From Xenophilus sp. E41 (GTDB lineage: Bacteria; Pseudomonadota; Gammaproteobacteria; Burkholderiales; Burkholderiaceae_C), in NCBI RefSeq assembly GCF_003671765.1, contig NZ_QPIB01000041.1:1-64000 (forward strand): a stretch of DNA of 64,000 nt, given 5' to 3'. Below are positions 6,913 through 14,760 of this stretch, piece after piece. Each line of letters begins with the position of its first letter. Positions within the stretch are counted from its first letter, which is position 1. The translations under genes were made by a program, and so were the position numbers. Under the pieces are notes generated by a model that worked only from the letters and a program-made list of their open reading frames with translations, ran no database searches and was not told the origin of the DNA.

Positions 6913-8574
6913 TCACGCCTCCGATTTACCGTGCTCGCGGTTGGCGAACGCGGCCACTTCATCATCAGGATCGGCAGCGGCCGAATCGGCCCCTGCCAGG
7001 TTGTTGCCACCGAATGTCGGCACCGCCTCGACAGCGCCGGCCTGGTCGCTCTCCGCGCTCGCCCTGATCGCCGCCGCGATCTTCCCGCCGGTGGTGTCGG
7101 CGATGCGCTCGGCGGCGGCGTCGCGGATGCTGACGGCCTTGGCCTTCGCAACCTCTCCGACGCCTTGCATCAGGTTCGCGCCGGCGTCGGCTGTCACGCG
7201 GCCCGCCGTGCCAAGCGCCGATGCGGCCGAGGCCAGCAAGCCGGGGCCGGTGCTGCCTGGTGCGGCCTGCTGGCCGCCTTGCTGGGCTTTCTTGCTGCCG
7301 GCTTCGTCGCCACCCTTCGAGCTGGAACCTCCACCCGATTTACCGGGCTGCTGCCCATTGCTTCCACCTGAGCCGCTGGCACCGCTGCCCGAGCTGCTGC
7401 CGAAACCGGCGGCCTGTGCAAGTGGTGTAGTGGTGCCCGCACCTGAGCTTGACCCGCCACCAAAGCCAGCAGCTTGCGCAAACGAGCCTGCATCGCTACC
7501 GGAGTCGGAGCCACCGCCGAGCATGGGCATTCCGCCCGATTCACCGCCTGCGCTAGACCCTGCTTTCTCGAACGCTGCCTTGATCGCCGACATGCCGCCG
7601 GCGGCCGAGGCCGCACCACCCATCACGGCCGCGCCGGCCACGCTTGCCGCACCGGCGGCCATGCTCGCCGCGCCCATAGCCGCACCAATGGCAGCACCTG
7701 CGCCGAAGTTGCCGATGCCACCCGCGCCGCCGATACCCGAGCCGGTGATGATGCCGGCGACCAGAGGGGGCACACGATTGACCAGCATGAGCAGCGCCAC
7801 GCAGAAAACCAGCATAACGCCCAGCTCTTCAAAGTTCAGCGTGCCGGTGTTCATCCTGGCGTAGAAGCTGGTAAGCAGATCATTCCCGATGCCGACCAGG
7901 AGCACCATCGTCATGATCTGCACGGCCACACCCAGCACGGTCTTGTAGTAGTTGATCGCCATGTCGGACGTCCAACGCGAGCCACCGAACCCCAGGAAAA
8001 AGATGCCCGCGTACATCAAAATCCAGCTCGACACGAGCAGCAGCAACATATTCACGGCAACGATGGTCAGCAGGATCAGGATGCCGAGGCTCAAGGCCAC
8101 ACCAATGACGCTATCGACAGGCGAGAAGGCCGACAGGTTGGCAAGGGCCTGTTTCAAGATCAGGAACCCCACATCCACGATGCCCGAGGGTGTCACCGAG
8201 GACACGCCAGAAGCCTGTTCCCCGAGCTGGCGCAGTGATCGAATGATCGAGCCGGCAAAGGTCGGGCCGTAGCGCAGCAGCCAGAGGAAGAAGCCGAAGA
8301 ACAGGATGAACCTGATGAACTCGGCGAAGAACTCGCCAATGTCGGCCTTGCGCAGCGCCATGAAGCCGAACGTGATGACCAGCGAGATTGTGCCCAGCGT
8401 CCAGAACAAGAACATGGCCGCATTCATCACGGCGACCTGCCAGGAACTCGCCGCTGAGGCGAAGTCCGTCACTACCTGGTCAAGCATCCCCTGGTTGGTG
8501 AGCTGGGCCGATGCGGCGGTGGAGTAGAGCGCGAGGGCGACGCCGATCAGCGCCGCCTTGTGCAGTACTTTCAT
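6913..8574 (-). CDS. trbL: TrbL conjugal transfer inner-membrane protein (VirB6-type)
   Basis: This 553-residue polytopic protein is TrbL, the inner-membrane channel component of the IncP mating-pair apparatus (VirB6 counterpart). A signal-like segment (residues 1-24) is followed by about six hydrophobic segments between residues 40 and 330, then a glycine/serine-rich low-complexity tail (about 380-500) with repeated QAAGFG units. The ATG at 8574 overlaps the trbK stop (ATGA) and was chosen over a 36-codon longer frame. RP4 TrbL is similar in length. Most other Tra2 genes (trbB-I) are missing from the window, so it cannot act here as part of a complete channel. Confidence 0.9.
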   Translation of the reverse strand: MKVLHKAALIGVALALYSTAASAQLTNQGMLDQVVTDFASAASSWQVAVMNAAMFLFWTLGTISLVITFGFMALRKADIGEFFAEFIRFILFFGFFLWLLRYGPTFAGSIIRSLRQLGEQASGVSSVTPSGIVDVGFLILKQALANLSAFSPVDSVIGVALSLGILILLTIVAVNMLLLLVSSWILMYAGIFFLGFGGSRWTSDMAINYYKTVLGVAVQIMTMVLLVGIGNDLLTSFYARMNTGTLNFEELGVMLVFCVALLMLVNRVPPLVAGIITGSGIGGAGGIGNFGAGAAIGAAMGAASMAAGAASVAGAAVMGGAASAAGGMSAIKAAFEKAGSSAGGESGGMPMLGGGSDSGSDAGSFAQAAGFGGGSSSGAGTTTPLAQAAGFGSSSGSGASGSGGSNGQQPGKSGGGSSSKGGDEAGSKKAQQGGQQAAPGSTGPGLLASAASALGTAGRVTADAGANLMQGVGEVAKAKAVSIRDAAAERIADTTGGKIAAAIRASAESDQAGAVEAVPTFGGNNLAGADSAAADPDDEVAAFANREHGKSEA

Positions 8575-8846
8575 GGTTTTGCCTCCTGCCCCTTCGGGGT
8601 CGTCTGGTCGATCAGCTCCAGCCAGTTCTTCGGGTCTTTGGTCGGTGCAATGCCGCCGCCGGTGAGCGAGCGGCGTGCGCACTTCCCGGCAAAGGCTTCT
8701 CGCGTCGCCTTGTCCTTGATCTCCATGATCCTGGGAAGCTGACAGTTGGCGTCGCTCACTTCGGGCATGACCGGCGCGGGTGGCTGCTTCTCGCAGCCAG
8801 CCAGCAAGGCCGCCATGAGGGCGGCAATCAGCAGCGTTTTTTGCAT
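8571..8846 (-). CDS. trbK: TrbK entry-exclusion lipoprotein
   Basis: This 91-residue lipoprotein has a signal peptide ending in the lipobox LLAGC, with lipid-modified Cys18. Size, lipobox and position between trbJ and trbL match TrbK, which blocks entry of related IncP plasmids into a cell that already carries it. A CQ...C pair (C36, C56) lies in the mature part. Near the C-terminus the motif NWLELI recurs that also ends TrbJ upstream. It follows trbJ by 16 bases and is coupled to trbL by ATGA overlap. Confidence 0.88.
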   Translation of the reverse strand: MQKTLLIAALMAALLAGCEKQPPAPVMPEVSDANCQLPRIMEIKDKATREAFAGKCARRSLTGGGIAPTKDPKNWLELIDQTTPKGQEAKP

Positions 8847-8862
8847 GGTGTCTGCCCCCCGA

Positions 8863-9648
8863 TCAGCGGATCAGCTCAAGCCAATTTCTCGGGCTGGCTG
8901 TTTTGCCGATCCTGGATTCCGTCGCTGTCGCGTGCGCCGCCTGCTGCCGGGCCTCAAGATCAGCCTGGGCCTGCATCCTGGCGGTCGCGGCGTTCTGCTG
9001 CGCGATCAGCAGGCCGCGGATTTGCAGAAGCTGGTTTGCCTGGTTGGCGGCGAGCTGATTGGCGAAGCCGATGGCCTGCATCTGGCCGTTCGCACCCTGC
9101 GCGGCGGACTGGAGCCGTTCGAGCTGGCGAGCATCGGCGGTCAGGTTGCGCTGCTGTTGCTCCAGACCCTTGAAAAGCGCGTCGTTCGCCCTCTTCTGGC
9201 TCTCGCTCGCCAGACTGCGGTTTTGCTCCATCGCGGCGCGCTCGGCATCCGAGCACCCGGCGGCCGAAAAGCACGGCGAACTACGGTAATAGGCCACGTC
9301 CTGGAACTTGCCCAGGTACGCATCGACGCTGCCGAGCTGATTCCTGTAGTAGTCCAGCGTGTTGACGGCGTTCATCAGTCCATTGATCGTGGACTGCGCC
9401 TGATCCCAAATATAGGCCGCCGGGGCCATCGTGTTTTGCAGCATGTTCTCGTACTGCTGCAATTGGGTCTGGTACTGCTCAATTTGCTTGAGCGTCTGCG
9501 CCACCGACTCGATGGCCGTCATGACGTTCTGCACCAGGTTGCCGCCGTCGATGACGGGGATGCCGGCCGAGGCCGGCGTGGTCACGATGACGCCAAGGAG
9601 GGAGGCGGCAAGCGCGGTTTTAGCCGCTAAAAAACGGACGTGTTTCAT
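8863..9648 (-). CDS. trbJ: TrbJ conjugal transfer protein (VirB5-type)
   Basis: This 261-residue exported protein has a signal peptide (about 1-28, ending PASA) and a long helical body rich in Q, N and A. This fits TrbJ, the periplasmic/pilus-associated VirB5 counterpart of IncP plasmids. A CFSAAGC pair lies in the middle. A perfect KorB operator (9619-9631) lies inside its codons 6-10, so KorB binding would sit at the 5' end of the gene. The C-terminus ends NWLELIR, a motif repeated in TrbK. Confidence 0.88.
   Translation of the reverse strand: MKHVRFLAAKTALAASLLGVIVTTPASAGIPVIDGGNLVQNVMTAIESVAQTLKQIEQYQTQLQQYENMLQNTMAPAAYIWDQAQSTINGLMNAVNTLDYYRNQLGSVDAYLGKFQDVAYYRSSPCFSAAGCSDAERAAMEQNRSLASESQKRANDALFKGLEQQQRNLTADARQLERLQSAAQGANGQMQAIGFANQLAANQANQLLQIRGLLIAQQNAATARMQAQADLEARQQAAHATATESRIGKTASPRNWLELIR
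9619..9631. promoter_or_regulatory. KorB operator (OB) at the 5' end of trbJ
   Basis: TTTAGCCGCTAAA is an exact match to the IncP-1 KorB operator consensus TTTAGC(G/C)GCTAAA. It lies within the first codons of trbJ, about 17 bases from the start codon. KorB, a ParB-family protein, represses and spreads from such sites; no korB gene is present in the window. Confidence 0.9.
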
Positions 9649-9861
9649 GGTCGAGTTCCTGGAATGTGATGAGCGGCTGCACTGCGCCTGCCGGCTGCCT
9701 GGTCGGCAACTGGCGGCGTTGGGCCATCACAGAGACAGCACGCCGTATCGCTGTCCCGGTACCCCGACCTGAGCGACACCGTAGCGCCCGGCCATTTCTG
9801 TTGAACATCGGTGTACGGGGGTGAAGCTCGCACTGCACCTCCCAGGTAGTGAAAGCGCTCG

Positions 9862-11676
9862 TCATCGACCACGCCCCTTGCCGTTCTCTTGGCGTTTGGC
9901 CCTCTTGGCCTCCATCTGCGCCCGTAGCCGCGCCTCGCGCTGCGCTAGTTCGGACGGTGCTGATGGTCGTACCTTGGCTGGCATCGGCGCTGGCCTCGGC
10001 GCTTGCGTCGGCCGCTGGGCTCCGCCCTCGATGTACAGACCGCCGAGCTGGCCCAGCGTGCGCAGGCCATGCCGACGATGCGGCGGTGGTTGCCGGCCGA
10101 CAGGTGGCGCGCCGGGACGGACTCTGGCCTGAGCCTTCGCGGCCTCGACCAGCCGCCGACGCTCCAGGATCGGATCGGTGAAGACGATGGGCAGCCGCGC
10201 ATCCACGGCCGCCCGGATCGCGGTGGCCTTGAACGCCACGCTACCGCTGACGGTGATGCGTTCGCCGTAACGCTCCATCGCCATGCGCAAGGCGGCTAAC
10301 ACGCCGGCGCGGTCGGCCTCACTGGACACGGCCAAGCGCTCGCCGTCATCACGCACGGCTGAGCTGCCGGCGCGGTAGATGATGGTGCCCTTCTTCGTGA
10401 TGCTGTCGATCACCAAGGCACGACCGGCCTTCACCACACCCTCACCCTGAAGGGTGTCCCCCTTGAGGCCCTGAGCTGCCTCACGGGCGCGCAAGGCATC
10501 GATGGCCTGGCCGTCGCCGGCGATTGCCTGCTGCTTGAGCCAGTCGGCCCACGTGCGCCGGCTGTGCGCCAGATAGATAGCTGCCCGTTCCTGGTTGTGG
10601 CGCTCGTGGATCGCCGCCAGATCGGCGCGCAGTGCCGCGCTGGCCTGGCCGTACAGCAGTCGCTTGGTCAGCCGGCCATCGGTCAGGTGCTTGATCGCCG
10701 CCCGCCTCATCGCCGCCGCCTTCTTGGCGTTCTCCACGGCCTTGTCTTTCTGGCGCTTCGCCTCGGCCAGTGCGCCGGCCCTGGTCGCCGTGAGGCCCTG
10801 CTGTACGTCCTTGTACCGGGCGTAAAGCTCAGTCGTGTCCAGCCCACCACGCAAGCGCATCGGCTGGCCCTTCTGATAGCCGCGCCGCGTCGGCGCGGCC
10901 TGATGCTCGGGCGAAGCCTCGAAGACCCCGAAACGCTTCTCCAGCGCCGACTTGGACAGGTCACGGGCGACGGTGCTGGCCTTGATCGTGGTGCCGTCGC
11001 CGGCTTCGATGACCAAGCCATTGCCTCGGGCGCGCAACGTCAGGCCGTTCTCACGCATGACCTGGTGCAGTTCGGCCCAACTCGCCGCGCTCTTGATCTC
11101 GGCCAAGCATTCACGTTTGATCCAGCCGGACAGGCTTTCTTGGCCGGAATGCCGCTCCATGTCGGCGGCCCGCCCCTCCGCACCGCGCCGGCGCGGCTCG
11201 TGGTTGTCGCGCTCCAGGCCGTAGTCGCGCTCCAAGGTCATGCAGAGTTCCGCCAGCGCCCGGTGCGAGTAGTACGGCTCGTGCATCGTGTGCCGCGTCG
11301 GGTGAATCTTGTTGATGGCGATGTGGATATGCAGGTTATCGGTGTCGTTGTGGACGGCACTGACGCGCTGATGCTCGCTATAGCCCAGCCCGACGCAAAT
11401 GCGTTCCTCAATCGCGCGCAGCGTGTCGGCGCCGGGCTGCTCGCCGGCCCGGAAGCTGACGATCAGGTGATAGGTCTTGTCGCCCTTGGCCCGCGTGTTC
11501 GTGTGCTGGGTCGCCAGAACCTCGGTGATGGCGTCCTGCACGGACACGGCATCGCAGTTCGTGATCTGCACCTGGCCCAGCCGGTGATCCTTGCTCTGCG
11601 CGTCGGTGACGTAGTTCACTAGGCCGGCGAAGTCGGACTTGCCCAGCGAGCGCATCGGCACGTGTTTGGCGATCAT
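9862..11676 (-). CDS. traI: TraI relaxase of the IncP (MOBP) family
   Basis: This 604-residue relaxase nicks oriT and pilots the strand into the recipient. It opens MIAKHVPMRSLGKSDFAGLV, nearly identical to RP4 TraI. The catalytic tyrosine is in NYVTD near residue 22, and the three-histidine metal motif HNDTDNLHIHIAINKIHPTR lies near residue 110. The N-terminal half is strongly conserved; the C-terminal tail is proline/arginine-rich and shorter than RP4 TraI (732 residues). It starts 18 bases after the KorB operator that follows traJ. In RP4, traH overlaps and traG follows; neither is evident here. Confidence 0.96.
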   Translation of the reverse strand: MIAKHVPMRSLGKSDFAGLVNYVTDAQSKDHRLGQVQITNCDAVSVQDAITEVLATQHTNTRAKGDKTYHLIVSFRAGEQPGADTLRAIEERICVGLGYSEHQRVSAVHNDTDNLHIHIAINKIHPTRHTMHEPYYSHRALAELCMTLERDYGLERDNHEPRRRGAEGRAADMERHSGQESLSGWIKRECLAEIKSAASWAELHQVMRENGLTLRARGNGLVIEAGDGTTIKASTVARDLSKSALEKRFGVFEASPEHQAAPTRRGYQKGQPMRLRGGLDTTELYARYKDVQQGLTATRAGALAEAKRQKDKAVENAKKAAAMRRAAIKHLTDGRLTKRLLYGQASAALRADLAAIHERHNQERAAIYLAHSRRTWADWLKQQAIAGDGQAIDALRAREAAQGLKGDTLQGEGVVKAGRALVIDSITKKGTIIYRAGSSAVRDDGERLAVSSEADRAGVLAALRMAMERYGERITVSGSVAFKATAIRAAVDARLPIVFTDPILERRRLVEAAKAQARVRPGAPPVGRQPPPHRRHGLRTLGQLGGLYIEGGAQRPTQAPRPAPMPAKVRPSAPSELAQREARLRAQMEAKRAKRQENGKGRGR

Positions 11677-11693
11677 GGCCGGCCCGCCAGCGT

Positions 11694-11706
11694 TTTAGCG
11701 GCTAAA
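11694..11706. promoter_or_regulatory. KorB operator (OB) between traJ and traI
   Basis: TTTAGCGGCTAAA, an exact OB match, sits between the traJ stop (11711) and the traI start (11676). RP4 has an OB at the same spot, so sequence and position are conserved with the IncP transfer region. Confidence 0.93.
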
Positions 11707-11710
11707 AAAA

Positions 11711-12085
11711 TCATGCCCCCGCCCTCGGCTGCACCACGGATTTCATGAGGCGGCTCATTTCGTCCTGTGTGGATTCGATCCGGCCCAGCAACGCCAGGAT
11801 GGTGGCCTCGCCGAACTTGGCCGTGCGCGCGTCATCCGTCAGCCAGAGCTTGAGCAAACCGCCAAGACGGCCAAGGTCGCCGTTGACGCGCACCAGCTCG
11901 CGCACGTGCCGGTAGTCCATGACACCCTTGATCTGGTAGCCCTGGCCCACGTCGCGCAGATAGCGCGCCACGCTGACGCCCGCCCTCTTGGCGTTCGCCT
12001 CGATCTCGGCCCGCTCTTCGGGCAGGCAATAGACCTTGATGGGCGGGCTGCCCTTCCTCGTCACCTTGTTCTCGTTGACCTCCAT
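11711..12085 (-). CDS. traJ: TraJ oriT-binding relaxosome protein
   Basis: This 124-residue protein matches RP4 TraJ closely, with the TRKGSPPIKVYCLP start and the GDLGRLGGLLKLWLTDD core. TraJ binds the imperfect inverted repeat next to nic and recruits TraI. The ATG at 12085 gives the family start; the longer frame runs back through oriT and is not used. The gene is the first of the leftward traJ-traI unit and is preceded by oriT, as in IncP plasmids. Confidence 0.95.
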   Translation of the reverse strand: MEVNENKVTRKGSPPIKVYCLPEERAEIEANAKRAGVSVARYLRDVGQGYQIKGVMDYRHVRELVRVNGDLGRLGGLLKLWLTDDARTAKFGEATILALLGRIESTQDEMSRLMKSVVQPRAGA

Positions 12086-12114
12086 CTTGGCGTCCTCATG
12101 TCGTTGCCGGCGGT

Positions 12115-12245
12115 CGCCGGATGCCTCGCAGAGCAGGATGCCCGTTGAGCGCCGTAGGCGCGAATAAGGGAAAGTGAAGAGGAACACTGCGCTTGCGCGG
12201 TGGGCCTACTTCACACATCCTGCCCGCATCACGGCGTTGATTACT
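12115..12245. other. oriT: oriT, IncP-1beta type, with nic site
   Basis: The segment repeats the RP4/R751 oriT layout base for base in many places: GAGCAGGATGCCCGTTGAGC, the GAATAAGGGAAAGTGAAGA stretch (TraJ-binding inverted repeat area), then GGGCCTACTTCACACATCCTG followed by CCCG. The nick is expected on the plus strand between 12222 (G) and 12223 (C). The ACATCCTG form matches R751 (IncP-1beta), where RP4 has CTATCCTG. traJ lies immediately to the left, as expected. Confidence 0.93.
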
Positions 12246-12424
12246 CCACGGAAAGCATCTCGAATCTGTCGCTGTGCATGTGCTGTTGATGCGCTATCGA
12301 CGTGGAACAGCGTGCCGAGAGTGCGGTAATGGCCAGAAAGGGCCAAGAACAGCGCGGCGACAGCGATAGGGTTGCGTATCGGCAGCGCATCGACTGCACA
12401 CTGACAGCGATGCAATGCGGTCAT
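12206..12424 (-). CDS. Possible small protein coupled to traL (traM position)
   Basis: This is a 72-residue frame whose ATG overlaps the traL stop (TGATG) as traM does in IncP plasmids. The product is half the length of TraM and I cannot align it. Its last codons run through the oriT nic region, so it may be a chance frame or a truncated traM whose end was replaced at the oriT junction. It would mark the point where the traK-traL block is joined to oriT in the opposite orientation to RP4. Confidence 0.3.
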   Translation of the reverse strand: MTALHRCQCAVDALPIRNPIAVAALFLALSGHYRTLGTLFHVDSASTAHAQRQIRDAFRGVINAVMRAGCVK

Positions 12425-13149
12425 CAGAGCACCGCCGCGTTGTCGAGCTGCTGGAAGATTTGGGTCTTCACGATCTTGAGGCGTTGCCGCGTCATGATCG
12501 TGAGCGCCGGATCAGCCAGAGCCTCATCGAAGGTGCGGCGCTCCTGGAGCATTTCCGAGAAGTCGCGCCCGTAGGTTTCCGCCTTGAGTGTCGGAATCTG
12601 GATGATGGCCGACACGCGAGCCTTGTTGTCCGTGTACGCCTTCATCTTCTCGAAGCCCTTGCCTTCGCTTTCAATCGGCCCCCAATAGGGATTGAGCCAG
12701 ACGACGAACGTGCATTCCGCCGGAAACTGCGCCGCGAGCTGGGCAAGTCCCATCAGCGTGTCCTTGAATGCCTGGCCGCCGGTGACGACCGTATGCACCA
12801 CGAGTTCGTGGCCCATGTCCTGGAGCATCGCTGGAACCTGATTCCCGATGAGGTAGCTGGACAGCGGCACGAACGAGCTGGCCCCGTTGTCGACGATGAC
12901 CTCGCCGTCCGCCAACGCGATCATTTCGACCAAGGCGTCGAAGGTGCGTGTATTGATCTCGTCGCCATCCATGATGTCGAGTCGACGCACGTTCAGGGCT
13001 TTGTACCCCTCAAAGGTCGAATTGACCGGATCGGTGTCGATGCAAAGTGGCTTTGCGCCCTTGCTCGCTTTGTACTGAGCAAGAGTCGCGGCAATCATCG
13101 ATTTACCGACACCACCCTTGCCTTGAAGAACCATGTGAATTTTGGTCAT
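12424..13149 (-). CDS. traL: TraL conjugal transfer ATPase (MinD/ParA type)
   Basis: At 241 residues it is exactly the length of RP4 TraL and strongly similar. The deviant Walker A motif is GKGGVGKS at residues 10-17 and the family sequence VVWLNPYWGPIE is in the C-terminal half. TraL belongs to the Tra1 leader operon; its role in transfer is auxiliary. The start overlaps the traK stop by one base (TAATG). In RP4 traL is transcribed away from oriT; here it is transcribed toward it. Confidence 0.95.
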   Translation of the reverse strand: MTKIHMVLQGKGGVGKSMIAATLAQYKASKGAKPLCIDTDPVNSTFEGYKALNVRRLDIMDGDEINTRTFDALVEMIALADGEVIVDNGASSFVPLSSYLIGNQVPAMLQDMGHELVVHTVVTGGQAFKDTLMGLAQLAAQFPAECTFVVWLNPYWGPIESEGKGFEKMKAYTDNKARVSAIIQIPTLKAETYGRDFSEMLQERRTFDEALADPALTIMTRQRLKIVKTQIFQQLDNAAVL

Positions 13150-13562
13150 TAGATCAAGTCCTTATCTTCCATTCTGGGGTTGTAGTGAAAACTGCGAATT
13201 CCAACGGGCTCGACTGGTTTTCTCGGCTCGTGGATCGGCTTGTTCGGGCGCTCATTGCTTCGCTTCACCGGCACCGGCTTGCTCTGCTCGGCCGACGGAT
13301 TCGTGATGTGTCGGCGAACGTGCTTGAGAAAGGTCTCGTAGCGGAATGACACGCGCCCAGCTTCGTGCAGGTGTTCCCAGATGGTCTTGAGCGCGTAGCC
13401 GGCGGCGGTCGCTTCGATCACATCGGCACGCACGGCCAGAAAGGCCGCCAGGGCCTCCCTGCGCTTGGGCCTTGCGGCTTGGTCGCGCTGCGCAACCCAG
13501 GCGGCCAGCTCTTCCCGAAAGCTCTTCGTCACCTCGCCGCCTGCCTTTGATCCATCGGCCAT
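13149..13562 (-). CDS. traK: TraK oriT-binding protein
   Basis: This 137-residue basic protein resembles IncP TraK: AAWVAQRD..ALAAFLAVRADV, a region of predicted winged/HTH structure (residues 25-85), then a lysine/proline-rich tail. TraK wraps oriT DNA beside nic and helps strand opening in RP4. The ATG at 13562 is used because the upstream part of the open frame overlaps the neighbouring gene. Coupled to traL by TAATG. Confidence 0.85.
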   Translation of the reverse strand: MADGSKAGGEVTKSFREELAAWVAQRDQAARPKRREALAAFLAVRADVIEATAAGYALKTIWEHLHEAGRVSFRYETFLKHVRRHITNPSAEQSKPVPVKRSNERPNKPIHEPRKPVEPVGIRSFHYNPRMEDKDLI

Positions 13563-13566
13563 CGCG

Positions 13567-13803
13567 TCACACCTCGTAGCCGTGCGAGCTGAAGACCTGC
13601 GCCATGTTCGCGCCCTCCCAGCTTCCAGGACGGGTGATGACCATGCCGGTATCCTCGGCCAGCATCGCCAGAAGCGACGCGACAGTGAGGGGGCCATGGC
13701 TGGTGTAGCCGTCAAAACGGGCGTTCGCAGCGGTGCACCTCTTGGCGAGTTCGTGCAGGCTTGCCGCCGTGGCTTCGCTGACTTGAATCGTTATCCGCTT
13801 CAT
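13567..13803 (-). CDS. Hypothetical protein between alpA-like gene and traK
   Basis: This 78-residue protein begins with a KRITIQVSEATAASL segment, which looks like the start of a ribbon-helix-helix or small coiled protein. No family was recognised. It is coupled to the upstream AlpA-like gene by ATGA at 13803 and ends 4 bases before the traK start, so the four genes alpA-like, this gene, traK and traL form a tight operon. A DNA-binding accessory role in the relaxosome or its regulation is inference only. Confidence 0.7.
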   Translation of the reverse strand: MKRITIQVSEATAASLHELAKRCTAANARFDGYTSHGPLTVASLLAMLAEDTGMVITRPGSWEGANMAQVFSSHGYEV

Positions 13804-14099
13804 CAGTCCTCCCCACGACCCAACGAAGGGGAATCCTCGCCCACGGCCAGAGGGCCGGGGCGGCGGGCCAGTTCGCCCGACAACTTGCGCGCTTCGATCC
13901 ACTGCTCGACCTCGGCCAAGTCCCAAGCCACATTGCGGCTGGTGAGGGTGATGCGATGTGGAAACTCTCCCCGCAACTCCATGTTGTAGATGGTGCGGTC
14001 TGACAGCGGGATCATCGCCAGCAGCTTCTTGCGATTGATGAGGGTCTTGCCCTTCACCACCTCGGCAATGGGCTGGCGTGGTTTTTCTGTTGCGTGCAT
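13803..14099 (-). CDS. AlpA-family helix-turn-helix regulator
   Basis: This 98-residue protein has the AlpA/excisionase-type winged helix (about residues 20-72): KKLLAMIPLSDRTIYNMELRG then RNVAWDLAEVEQWIEAR. AlpA proteins act as transcriptional activators of integrase/excision genes or as recombination directionality factors in islands. It heads the traK-traL operon, so it may control transfer genes; an Xis-like role for the integrase at 17050 is equally possible. A 13-bp inverted repeat lies about 115 bp upstream of its start. Confidence 0.82.
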   Translation of the reverse strand: MHATEKPRQPIAEVVKGKTLINRKKLLAMIPLSDRTIYNMELRGEFPHRITLTSRNVAWDLAEVEQWIEARKLSGELARRPGPLAVGEDSPSLGRGED

Positions 14100-14760
14100 C
14101 TTCTGGCGTATTCAGTCACTTGCGAACGAGTGCCTGATGTTGCCCGGACAATCCTAAATCTTCAGCAACTTAATTATCCAATTAGGTTGACATCAAAATT
14201 CTGCTGCTTTTGCGTTGTATGTTGTAGCGCTATACAACATACAACACGCTACAACGAACCAAATCCATCTGGCGGCCGCCATCGTCGGAAGTAGCGATGC
14301 TGGCCAGTTTGTCTGGCCTGGTCAGCCTGAACCCGCCGCCCCTTTTCTTGGCGTTCAACCTGCGACCGTTCCGACAGCGCGGCAATCTGTTCGTGGCGCT
14401 GCCGTTGGCCGGCCTGGCAGCGTCCAGGAAGCCCACAGGAGCGTTTTCAGGAGCAGGAGCGCCCTCTCGGCCTCGCCTTGCCGTTTTTTTCGTCCTAAGC
14501 GTTTCTGGCGCGTTCGGCGCGGCGTGTGCCGCGCCACTCTCAGCTCACCGGCCTGAGGCCGGCACGATTTGTCGGAGGAGGAGCCACCGCATAGCGGTGG
14601 GGGAACCCCGCAGGGGTGCCCCGGCGAAGCCGCCAGCGCACGAACTGTCAAGTTGTCCACAGCCCCGCCGACGTTAAAGATCTTTAAGTTAAAAAGACAG
14701 TTAAAGGCGCGCGCGCGTTACAGGTTTCAAAAACCCTTGCGCGACAATGCCTTGTGGGGT
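14100..14760. other. 660-bp non-coding stretch between alpA-like gene and the iteron array
   Basis: No convincing gene is seen; the open frames here are short and mutually antisense. The segment contains the operator-like palindrome at 14214-14245, a small hairpin CCACCGC/GCGGTGG (14584-14600), a DnaA-box-like TTGTCCACA (14653-14661), a 14-bp palindrome TTAAAGATCTTTAA (14674-14687) and an AT-rich tract up to 14707. The right half is therefore probably part of the replication origin, and the left half the control region of the AlpA-like operon. Confidence 0.6.
14214..14245. promoter_or_regulatory. 13-bp perfect inverted repeat, operator candidate for the alpA-traKL operon
   Basis: GTTGTATGTTGTA (14214-14226), six bases, then TACAACATACAAC (14233-14245). 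Within each arm the half-site TACAAC is repeated, and a further TACAAC follows at 14250-14255, giving an array of half-sites. It lies 115-146 bp upstream of the AlpA-like start. The length and symmetry suggest binding of a dimeric or tetrameric repressor. The cognate protein is unknown. Confidence 0.6.

Noticed and set aside
9620..9872. Two short minus-strand frames between traI and trbJ
   Set aside because: They start near the traI stop and have no conserved sequence. In IncP the next genes are traH/traG, which neither resembles. Perhaps remnants, but not supported.
10564..11622. A 352-codon plus-strand frame over traI
   Set aside because: Antisense to a conserved relaxase and without any domain.
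14230..14677. Short frames in the region between alpA-like gene and oriV
   Set aside because: They overlap on both strands, have no ribosome site and run through the palindrome and origin elements.
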